From an uncultured Ruminococcus sp. (GTDB lineage Bacteria; Bacillota; Clostridia; Oscillospirales; Ruminococcaceae): DNA of 22,878 bases. Positions within the stretch are counted from its first letter, which is position 1. The number at the start of each line of letters is the position of its first letter. A program made the translations under genes and the position numbers. The notes beneath the pieces were generated by a model. That model was not told where the DNA came from and did no database searches. It saw nothing but the letters and a program-made list of their open reading frames with translations. Below are positions 13,541 through 20,700 of this stretch, piece after piece. The stretch lies in the NCBI GenBank assembly GCA_946183385.1, contig CAMHBN010000003.1:1-22878 (forward strand), in the 5' to 3' direction.

Positions 13541-14665
13541 ATGCTTGCAGAGGATTTCATAAGTATTATCGGTGCGGACTTCTATACGGGCGTTCCCGAC
13601 AGCGCTCTGCGCGGGCTGTGCGACTGCCTGTACGACCGCTACGGCACCGACGGCAGGCATAATCTCATTGCCGCAAACGAGGGCAACTGCGTTGCCGCAG
13701 CTGCGGGATATTATATGTCCACGGGGCGTGTACCTGTCGTGTATATGCAGAATTCGGGAGAGGGCAATATTATCAATCCCGCGGCAAGTCTGCTCAATAA
13801 TGAGGTGTACGGCATACCCGTACTCTTCGTTATAGGCTGGCGCGGCGAGCCCTCGGTACACGACGAGCCCCAGCATAAATTTCAGGGGAGAGTTACCCTG
13901 AGCCTGCTCGATGTCATGGAGATACCGTACAAGGTCATCGGCAGGGAAACAAGCGCGGACGAGCTGCGCGATTTTATCGGCGAAGCAGAGGCGCTGTTTT
14001 CGCAGGGCAGACAGGCTGCACTTGTGGTGCGCAGCGGTGCGCTCGAGTACAAAAAAGCCGTATACAGCAACGATTTTGTTCTGACCCGCGAGGATAGCAT
14101 ACGCCGCATAGCAAGGGCGGCTGGCGACGAGCCCGTCATAGCTACTACAGGCAAAGCAGGGCGCGAGCTGTTTGAGATACGCGAGGAGCTCGGACAGCCT
14201 CACAGCCGCGATTTCCTCACGGTCGGCTCAATGGGGCATTGTTCGTCTGTTGCGCTCGGTATAGCGATGAATACAAGCTCGCGGGTGTGGTGCATAGACG
14301 GGGACGGCGCGGCTATAATGCATCTGGGAGCGATGTCCGTTATCGGCTCGCAGTCGCCCGATAATCTCGTGCATATTGTTATCAACAATCAGGCGCACGA
14401 GTCTGTCGGAGGCATACCCACGTCTGCGGGAAAGACCGACCTCGCTGCTGTTGCGAAGGCGTGCGGGTATAAAAAAGTGCTGACAGCGTGTTCGGCGGAC
14501 GAGCTCGACGCGGCGCTGGATACGGCAAAGCAGAGCGGCGTACTGACATTCATCGAGGTAAAGGCTGCTATCGGTGCAAGGGCTGACCTCGGCAGACCGA
14601 CCGTGTCGCCCAAGGAGAATATGGCGGCTTTTATGGGGCATCTAAAAATTGTCGGCTCTGACTGA
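13541..14665 (+). CDS. ppd: Phosphonopyruvate decarboxylase
   Basis: Thiamine-diphosphate enzyme that decarboxylates phosphonopyruvate to phosphonoacetaldehyde, making the unfavourable PEP mutase step irreversible. The N-terminal pyrimidine-binding half has FYTGVPDSAL (14-23) and the cofactor-activating Glu47 in ANEGN. The C-terminal half has the ThDP/Mg motif GDGAAIM (254-260) through INNQAHESVGG (281-291). At 374 residues it has the length of Ppd/Fom2 proteins and lacks the central domain of larger pyruvate decarboxylases. GGAG overlaps the end of the dehydrogenase gene and lies 8 bases before the ATG; the gap between the genes is 3 bases. It is the last gene of the phosphonate operon, followed by a strong terminator. 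Confidence 0.94.
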   Translation: MLAEDFISIIGADFYTGVPDSALRGLCDCLYDRYGTDGRHNLIAANEGNCVAAAAGYYMSTGRVPVVYMQNSGEGNIINPAASLLNNEVYGIPVLFVIGWRGEPSVHDEPQHKFQGRVTLSLLDVMEIPYKVIGRETSADELRDFIGEAEALFSQGRQAALVVRSGALEYKKAVYSNDFVLTREDSIRRIARAAGDEPVIATTGKAGRELFEIREELGQPHSRDFLTVGSMGHCSSVALGIAMNTSSRVWCIDGDGAAIMHLGAMSVIGSQSPDNLVHIVINNQAHESVGGIPTSAGKTDLAAVAKACGYKKVLTACSADELDAALDTAKQSGVLTFIEVKAAIGARADLGRPTVSPKENMAAFMGHLKIVGSD

Positions 14666-14682
14666 CATATCATTGCAAAAGG

Positions 14683-14723
14683 AAACAGGCTGCGCAGGGG
14701 ATATACCCTTGCGCAGCCTGTTT
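14683..14723. terminator. Bidirectional terminator after ppd and the WG-repeat gene
   Basis: A 14-bp perfect stem (14683-14696 with 14710-14723) is extended inward by a G-T pair and three G-C pairs around an ATATA loop. A T-run follows on the plus strand and a weaker one on the minus strand, so it can end both the phosphonate operon and the convergent dockerin gene. Confidence 0.92.
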
Positions 14724-14756
14724 TTAATGCTGTATAGGTCTTGCCGGACCGCACGT

Positions 14757-17700
14757 TCAGGCTTTGAGGAATGCTTTCAGCGAATCCGTTCCGCCTGTCG
14801 AGAGGTATGAATAGTATGCCAGTATCGCGGAGGCGTCCTTGGCGTCGGTCTTGCCGTCGCCGTTGACGTCTGCTGCCGCCTTCTGAGCGTCGGTGAGAGT
14901 TGAATCCGCACCTGTGGAGAGCTTTGAATACTCAACGAGTATCGCGGAGGCATCCTTAGCGCTTACGCTGCCGTCTCCGTCAACGTCGCCGAGGGCGTTT
15001 TCGGTATCTCCGTCTCTCTTGAAGTAGTAGTCCTTGCCGTCGTCGAATCCGCCTGCGTAGAACAGTGTGTTCTCCTCAACAGTGAATTTTATCTCTGTAC
15101 CGTCGGCATTGATACTGAGGACGTTGTCGTCCAGTGTCCAGCTGATATCATTGGACTGATACTCGCCGTCCTCGTCAACTTCGCCGAATGTACCGGTAAA
15201 GTCGTCGTTGAGGACGAAGCGTATCTTCAGTGTCCTGCCGTCGCCAAGAGTTGTCCAGCCCTCGTCCTCGCTGCCCTCTGCGTCAACGCGTCTTGAAACT
15301 GTCCATGTACCGACGAAGCGCGGGTCTGCCTTCTGCTCGGGAGCAGTGGTAACGGTAGTTGTCTGCTGAGACTCGGTGGTCGATGCTTCCGTATCTGTAG
15401 TGGCAGCAGTCGTTGTAGTCTCGGTGGTTGTGGTGGTAGTAGGCTGAGATGTTGTGGTAGTCTCCGTTGTTGTGGTCGTAGTGGTGGTAGTTGTTGTTTC
15501 GGTTGTCGTTGTTGTGGTGGGCTGAGATGTGGTAGTGGTAGTAGTTGTTGTTGATTCGGTAGTAGTGGTAGTTGTGGGCTGTGATGTTGTGGTGGTCGTT
15601 GTCTCGGTAGTTGTTGTGGTAGTTTCTGTTGTTGTGGTGGTTGTAGTCGTCGTTGTAGTTGTCGTCGTTGTTGTCTCGGTCGTAGTGGTGGTGGTCTCCT
15701 CTACATCGCGTATCCGGTACGCTCTTACCTTGCCTTCAGGGGTCTTTACATTGATGAGCTTTGAGCCGTCGCCGAGCTCGGATATCGCCGAGCTGTAATG
15801 CGGGTCTGAAAGCGCCTCTGCGTCTTCCTTGCTGAGCTTGTAGGTAGCTATCTTCTCGGATGCGGGGAACCAGAGCACCTCTGTGAACTCAAGGGGGAGA
15901 ACCTCCTCGTTGTCTGCTGTGACAACGCCGTATAGACTGTCCTTGCTCACGAGCCAGAGGTCGCCGTACTGTACAGCCGTGTCATAGCCGTACTTCGCGG
16001 TGAAGTCGTTGAAATACTCGCTGCCCTTGTAAATATTGTACTTGAACCTGTATTGCTCCGCATTGATGGCTTGCCTTGTGAAGTAGGTGCTGCCGAAGTG
16101 CTCGATGTCATAGTGCGAAGAATACATGATCTTTCTGAATGAGTTGTCATAATACGGGGGAACGATCTCCCAGCCGTCCTTGGTGATGAGTCCCAGCGCA
16201 GCAACCTTTGCTGTGTACTCCTCGCCTTCCTTGACGACCCTGTCGAGCGAGCTTACCCATATATCCTGATCGGCGATCATGGTGCGTTCCTGGTATACGG
16301 TCGTCCAAGCGATACCGTCCGCAAATTCGCAGATACGGTCGTACCACAGCTCGCAGAGAGCATTGCCGTCGGCGTCTGCGATACCCCACTTGCCGTCCTT
16401 GATAACGACGTAGGTGCCGTATTGCAGCTTGATAGCTGTTCCGTAGCCGTGAGCGTGTGCAAAATCGGGGTCAAGATCCTTCAACGGGATGTATACGTCT
16501 CTGAATACTACGAATGTGCCTACATCTTCGGCTGTTCCGGGAGGATTCAGGAAGGGCTCGTTCGCAAGCCTCCATTCGCTTACGGGTGCGTTGTTGTAGA
16601 TAACGTCGATAGCAAGGTCGCGATAGTCGGGGCTTGAAGCCGAGCCGTTGCAGTAATCCTCGAAGCTGATGTTCTGATTGCTCGCAGGAGCGACGATCTC
16701 GGTGCCGTCCAGACGTACAAGACCCATCTCATAAGCCTTGTTGCTTGTCCACAGCTCGGAATCAGGTTCGCTGTCGGGGTAGTTGATGACGCGGACATTG
16801 TCCTCGTATATCATATCCACCATGTCGTACTTGCCCGACTGGGTGTACTTGACGGTATCGGTAGTGAGGTCGTATATGTAGGACACGGTCTTGCCGGTGT
16901 CGCTGTCCTTGTCGTTCATGATGATGTCTGTCAGCGTGTCGAGAGTCTTCATGCCGTTGCCTCTGCCCGAGATGTTCTTCGAGCCGTAGCTTGCATTGAA
17001 CTTGTGGATCAGGTTGCCGTCCTTGTCGTAGAAGGTTATCACGCCGTCCTTGTCGGTGAACATATAGCCCTCTGCGGTGACGTTCATGTCGTCGTCGAGC
17101 TCCATGACAGTGTTCCCGTCGGGGTCAACGAGCTTTCTGCCGCCTTCGTCCTTCTCGGTGATGCAGAAGTTCTCACCCGCAGACTGTACTCTGTCGTATG
17201 CATCGCGGTCGTAAACGAACAGCTTTAACGCTGTGTTTACGGTGTACCACTGATTCTCTCCGAGCTCCTTTTCGTCAACGGGCTCGAAGTTCTCGTCAAA
17301 GGTAGCGATGCTTTCGCTGGTCTTGGCGGTGTAGTAGAGGCGTCCGTCGCTGAGGCGGTCGTAACCGTTTATCGCGCTCACTGACGGAGATGCGTTTTCC
17401 TTGATGATCTCAAGCGATTCGTTGTATATCGTGTACTTGTCTCCGACCACGCCCGCAAATGCTTTGGAGCTGATAGTGCTGAAGGAATCGAATTCTCCGA
17501 GCAGCTCGAGCTTTGCGTTGTAAATGAGATCGGTGTCGTCCGTTAAAAATATCAGTCCCTTATGATAGCCGACGTTGCCGTAAGAATTTGCAGTTACCTC
17601 AAGAAGCTCTTTCTCGTCGGTATCCGCTATGATGTACGTGTTTGTGCCGTCATCGTTCGCGGTCTCCTTGATAAGATATGAGTAGTCCTTGTCATCCTTG

Positions 17701-18890
17701 CCGCTGAGCGTCAGGCTGCTGTAGCCGGGATGAGCGTCCTTTTTCACGAAGGGTTCGCCGTTTTCGTTGACGTATTTACTTATGCTGTTGCCTTCTTCGT
17801 CGATCTCCACCAGCTCATAGCGGTATTGAAACGATTTCCTTTCGCCCGTTGTGTAATCGTATTCTGTGATATGCCTTGCGCTGACACTGGCGTAAAGCTC
17901 TGTTACGGGCTGGAAGGTGGTCATGCTGAGGACGCCGAATTTGCCGTCCTTCTTGAATATGTAGCCGTCTTTGATCTGCTCGTACTTCTCGGAGACTGCC
18001 TCGCCGCTGAGGTCGGTGTAGTAGTCCTGCTCGTCTCCGTCGATGAAGAAGTGCTTGCCGTCCTCGGTGAGGGAGATGCTGTTTATGCCCTCCTGCTGAG
18101 GTATGATGACCTTGCCTGTCTTGTCGATAATGCCCGTGCTGCCGCCGACTGTCCTTATTTCGTATTCGGAGCCGGAATAAAGAGCAAATTCATCGGGGTC
18201 CTCGGAAACTATCTCGTTATCCCATGTATCGTATACGACCATTCTTCCTGCCGAATTGACCTTGAAATACTCATCGTTGACGGGAACGATGCTGTCGTAC
18301 AGCTCGGATATTACCTTTCCGTCCGCTGTCATAAGCGCGTATTCGCCGTCGATCGCTACCCTGAAGCACTCCTTGGTGAGAGCTACTATCTCGTCATAAG
18401 CGTCAGATACGAGCTTTCCGTCTTTGTCCATCAGAGCGACCTGATTTGCGTTGATGCCTACGATCTCAACGTCCGAAGCAGTGCTCAGGCGGTATGCGGG
18501 GTCGAAGTAGTTAAAGCCGAATTCTGCGGGCTTTCCACCTTCGGGTGCGACGAAATCGTAGATGCCCATCGTCGTCGTTGCAAAGGCGAAATCGTAGAGC
18601 CCCATCGTCGTAGACGCATAGCTGATGCCGCCGTCTATGGCTTGAGACAGTGTGATAAGCTTTGTCGTTCCGTCTGTGCCGACAACAACGAGCTGCTGGT
18701 CGGCATCGAAATAGTTGGCAGTTCCGTTTTCAATGTACAGGTTCCTGTCGGGATACTGTATCATCGTATCGAACTCCTTGCCGCCGACCTGTTCCGCGAC
18801 GTACTTGGCATTTACCGACATGAGCGGTATATTTGCCAGCATTGCCGCAGCTGCTGAGAAAGCGAGCAGCTTCCTCATAGGTCTGTTCAT
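14757..18890 (-). CDS. Large secreted WG-repeat protein with Thr-rich linker and dockerin
   Basis: Extracellular, probably cellulosome-associated protein of 1377 residues. Residues 1-~28 are a signal peptide (MNRPMRKLLAFSAAAAML..., cleavage after VNA). About 60-1060 carry many degenerate WG-type beta repeats, for example KFGVLSM, KWGIADADGN and LYGVVTADNEE, each followed by acidic/aromatic text. About 1065-1182 is a Thr/Glu/Ser-Gln-Pro linker. About 1187-1295 is a small beta-rich, lipocalin-like domain (FVGTWTVSRR... DDNVLSINADG). About 1298-1377 is a type I dockerin with two calcium loops, DVDGDGSVSAKDAS and DVNGDGKTDAKDAS. No catalytic domain is recognisable, so a binding, adhesion or sensing role is likelier than hydrolysis. 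The ATG at 18890 has AAGGAG 9 bases upstream; a longer start at 18944 would spoil the signal peptide. Confidence 0.9.
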   Translation of the reverse strand: MNRPMRKLLAFSAAAAMLANIPLMSVNAKYVAEQVGGKEFDTMIQYPDRNLYIENGTANYFDADQQLVVVGTDGTTKLITLSQAIDGGISYASTTMGLYDFAFATTTMGIYDFVAPEGGKPAEFGFNYFDPAYRLSTASDVEIVGINANQVALMDKDGKLVSDAYDEIVALTKECFRVAIDGEYALMTADGKVISELYDSIVPVNDEYFKVNSAGRMVVYDTWDNEIVSEDPDEFALYSGSEYEIRTVGGSTGIIDKTGKVIIPQQEGINSISLTEDGKHFFIDGDEQDYYTDLSGEAVSEKYEQIKDGYIFKKDGKFGVLSMTTFQPVTELYASVSARHITEYDYTTGERKSFQYRYELVEIDEEGNSISKYVNENGEPFVKKDAHPGYSSLTLSGKDDKDYSYLIKETANDDGTNTYIIADTDEKELLEVTANSYGNVGYHKGLIFLTDDTDLIYNAKLELLGEFDSFSTISSKAFAGVVGDKYTIYNESLEIIKENASPSVSAINGYDRLSDGRLYYTAKTSESIATFDENFEPVDEKELGENQWYTVNTALKLFVYDRDAYDRVQSAGENFCITEKDEGGRKLVDPDGNTVMELDDDMNVTAEGYMFTDKDGVITFYDKDGNLIHKFNASYGSKNISGRGNGMKTLDTLTDIIMNDKDSDTGKTVSYIYDLTTDTVKYTQSGKYDMVDMIYEDNVRVINYPDSEPDSELWTSNKAYEMGLVRLDGTEIVAPASNQNISFEDYCNGSASSPDYRDLAIDVIYNNAPVSEWRLANEPFLNPPGTAEDVGTFVVFRDVYIPLKDLDPDFAHAHGYGTAIKLQYGTYVVIKDGKWGIADADGNALCELWYDRICEFADGIAWTTVYQERTMIADQDIWVSSLDRVVKEGEEYTAKVAALGLITKDGWEIVPPYYDNSFRKIMYSSHYDIEHFGSTYFTRQAINAEQYRFKYNIYKGSEYFNDFTAKYGYDTAVQYGDLWLVSKDSLYGVVTADNEEVLPLEFTEVLWFPASEKIATYKLSKEDAEALSDPHYSSAISELGDGSKLINVKTPEGKVRAYRIRDVEETTTTTTETTTTTTTTTTTTTTTTETTTTTTETTTTTTSQPTTTTTTESTTTTTTTTSQPTTTTTTETTTTTTTTTTTETTTTSQPTTTTTTETTTTAATTDTEASTTESQQTTTVTTAPEQKADPRFVGTWTVSRRVDAEGSEDEGWTTLGDGRTLKIRFVLNDDFTGTFGEVDEDGEYQSNDISWTLDDNVLSINADGTEIKFTVEENTLFYAGGFDDGKDYYFKRDGDTENALGDVDGDGSVSAKDASAILVEYSKLSTGADSTLTDAQKAAADVNGDGKTDAKDASAILAYYSYLSTGGTDSLKAFLKA
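15345..15695 (-). repeat. Thr-codon low-complexity linker tract
   Basis: About 117 codons, mostly ACN (Thr) interrupted by Glu and by Ser-Gln-Pro blocks that recur three times, encode the linker before the lipocalin-like domain. Third positions vary (ACA, ACC, ACT), so the tract is not a pure trinucleotide run, but it should still be prone to length change. The plus strand reads as a long poly-Val frame, which is not a gene. Confidence 0.9.
18551..18622 (-). repeat. 36-bp tandem duplication near the start of the WG-repeat gene
   Basis: Two adjacent 36-base units (18551-18586 and 18587-18622) share a nearly identical 25-base core. They encode the paired segments TTMGIYDF and TTMGLYDF about 100 residues into the protein. 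The duplication is in frame. Confidence 0.75.
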
Positions 18891-18950
18891 ATAGACCATC
18901 TCCTTACGTATGATTTGTCGTGACCTGCTGATATCGCACGACATATAATT

Positions 18951-18979
18951 ATTATATCACGCATATATGCAAAATGCAA
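18951..18979 (-). promoter_or_regulatory. Promoter of the WG-repeat dockerin gene
   Basis: On the minus strand, TTGCAT (18979-18974) and TATAAT (18956-18951) are separated by 17 bases, giving a leader of about 55 bases. The spacer contains the palindrome GCATATATGC (18961-18970). Confidence 0.75.
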
Positions 18980-19034
18980 CATCCGGAATGAAAGAATCCG
19001 ATTATTTTTTTGAGCGCTGTCCGCGGACGGAAAA

Positions 19035-19058
19035 ACGGCACGGGATGTCCCGTGCCGT
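19035..19058 (-). terminator. Terminator of the ligase/transpeptidase operon
   Basis: An 11-bp GC-rich stem (19035-19045 with 19048-19058) is followed on the minus strand by TTTTT. It starts 8 bases after the stop codon of the transpeptidase gene. The drawn loop is 2 bases, so the top pair probably opens. Confidence 0.85.
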
Positions 19059-19065
19059 CGGAGAT

Positions 19066-20700
19066 TCAGTGTTTGTCGCAGGGATAGGGCAAAGCGCCGC
19101 TGCGGTAATAGCCTGTTTCGGTGTCGGTACAGCCGCTGCCCGCAAGTCCGCCGCTCTCGGTGCAGTATTCCGCGGTGACTACGTCGGGGTCGGGCGTGAA
19201 TGAAGATACCTTCCTGTCCGCGAGTTCCATTATCCTCTTCCATATACTCGCGGGGAGCTTGTACTCCGTGTGGTCGATGACGGAAGCGTCGTCGTAGCCT
19301 ATCCACACAGCCGCGCAGTATTCGGGGGTAAGTCCCACGAACAGCCTGTCGGTGTCGCTGCCGCTGTCGTTATCGACGGTGCCTGTCTTTCCGATGACCT
19401 CGCTGCCGTCATCAAGGCGGGCGGACATCGCGATACCGTCGTCCTTGCTGATGTTGTAGTACAGCAGACGGTTCATTATCCACGCATCAGCGGAGGATAT
19501 CGCCTGCCTCTGCTCGCCGTCTGATTTGGCGAGAACATTGCCGTTCTTGTCTGTCACGCGCGTATAGAAACGCGGTGCGGAGTATGCTCCCTGCCTGCCG
19601 AATATGCTGTATGCGGCGGCAAGCTCGGTCATGGAGACTCCCCTGTCGAGGTAGCCGAGCGCCATGGCTGAGGTGTCCGCGTCCTTGTCGGTGAGAGTGG
19701 TGAAGCCAAGCTCGCTGCGCATGAAGCTCAGGCAGTTCTCTCCGCCGAGCTCGGTCACGAGACGGACGGGGACGGTGTTCTTCGACTGGCGCAGGGCGTA
19801 AGTCACGGTGATGTCGCCGTCGTATACGCGGTTGTAATTGCGGGGCCACGCCTGCGGAGTGCCCTCGTTCATTGTCGGTTCGTCGGAGACGATGGACGAA
19901 AAGCTTATGAGCCCGCGGGTGAGCGCGGGAGTATACACCGACAGTGGCTTTATCGACGAGCCTATCGGGTGGAGGGTGCGGTAGGCGCGATTGTAGGCGG
20001 TATTGCCGCGGTTTCCCGCCGCAAGCGCGATGACGCTGCCGTCCATATCCGTAACGGCGCACGCCGACTGCGGGAAAGAGTCGGAGGTATCGGAGAAGCT
20101 GCTTTGGTCGGTGTAGACCTTGTCCACCGCAGCCTGCATTGACGGCGAAAACGGCGTCTCTATCGTCACGCCCTCGGAGTAGAGGAGCTCAAAAGCCTTT
20201 TCACGCGCGCAGTTTCTCTGCGCGGTCATATCGCGGACTATCTCCTCGACCATGGCGTCGAAGTAGGCACTGTCGGGTATGCGCGAGGCGTACATCGCCT
20301 GCGGGCTTATGCCGTCGGGAGCCCTGCCGCCCGTCAGTGCGGAGGCGAAGTCCGCGGGAGAAGCCGCTATCTCTGCGAGCTTCTTCCACTCGGAGGTGTC
20401 AAGGCGAGAGGCGTATTTTCCGAAGTAGACCACCGACGCAAGCCCGATGCCGAAGATATTCTCGCCGAAGCAGATGCTGTCCGCGTTCTCTTCGGTGTAT
20501 TCCGCTCCCGCAGCACTGCAGACAGAGGCGATGTAATCCGCTTCAAGTCCGCTGTAATCCACGGGGTAGAGCTTGCTTACCGGAAGCTCATAAGTGCTGC
20601 CGTCGGCGGCAGTCACCGTGGGAGAGGCGTATTCATGAGCAGCTTTGCCGCCGTCCGAGCAGGCAGTCAGCGGGAAGCAGAGCAGCGCAGCCGTCAGCAC
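19066..20700 (-). CDS. Lipoprotein penicillin-binding transpeptidase with truncated glycosyltransferase remnant
   Basis: Cell-wall transpeptidase related to class A penicillin-binding proteins. The transpeptidase triad is intact: S248-S-I-K251 in PIGSSIKP, S306-K-N308, and K438-T-G440. Ahead of it, ENIFGIGLASVVYFGKYAS (80-98) and the following helix resemble the C-terminal part of a GT51 glycosyltransferase, but the front half with the catalytic glutamates is missing. The N-terminus is short and hydrophobic with a lipobox (PLTAC, Cys14), so membrane anchoring is probably by lipid. The start is a GTG sharing one base with the stop of the upstream ligase gene; it lacks the usual positive n-region. 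An ATG 7 bases earlier has ideal spacing from GGAGG but lies one base out of frame. The pairing with an O-antigen-ligase-like protein suggests an envelope polymer role. Confidence 0.85.
   Translation of the reverse strand: MLTAALLCFPLTACSDGGKAAHEYASPTVTAADGSTYELPVSKLYPVDYSGLEADYIASVCSAAGAEYTEENADSICFGENIFGIGLASVVYFGKYASRLDTSEWKKLAEIAASPADFASALTGGRAPDGISPQAMYASRIPDSAYFDAMVEEIVRDMTAQRNCAREKAFELLYSEGVTIETPFSPSMQAAVDKVYTDQSSFSDTSDSFPQSACAVTDMDGSVIALAAGNRGNTAYNRAYRTLHPIGSSIKPLSVYTPALTRGLISFSSIVSDEPTMNEGTPQAWPRNYNRVYDGDITVTYALRQSKNTVPVRLVTELGGENCLSFMRSELGFTTLTDKDADTSAMALGYLDRGVSMTELAAAYSIFGRQGAYSAPRFYTRVTDKNGNVLAKSDGEQRQAISSADAWIMNRLLYYNISKDDGIAMSARLDDGSEVIGKTGTVDNDSGSDTDRLFVGLTPEYCAAVWIGYDDASVIDHTEYKLPASIWKRIMELADRKVSSFTPDPDVVTAEYCTESGGLAGSGCTDTETGYYRSGALPYPCDKH

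Noticed and set aside
12530..14203. A 557-codon minus-strand open frame opposite the dehydrogenase and decarboxylase genes
   Set aside because: Shadow frame; the plus strand here has intact Fe-ADH and ThDP motifs.
5257..14665. Fosfomycin biosynthesis cluster
   Set aside because: Although Fom1-, Fom2-, FomC- and possibly Fom3-like genes are present, no Fom4-type epoxidase or resistance kinase is visible, and four lipid-type genes are embedded instead.
10402..14665. Aminoethylphosphonate pathway
   Set aside because: No aminotransferase is present; the third step is an iron-type alcohol dehydrogenase, which points to hydroxyethylphosphonate.
15345..15695. CRISPR array or tandem DNA satellite
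   Set aside because: No spacer-repeat periodicity; the repetition is explained by Thr codons of a protein linker.
15529..15798. A poly-valine open frame on the plus strand
   Set aside because: Antisense reading of the Thr-codon linker tract in the dockerin gene.
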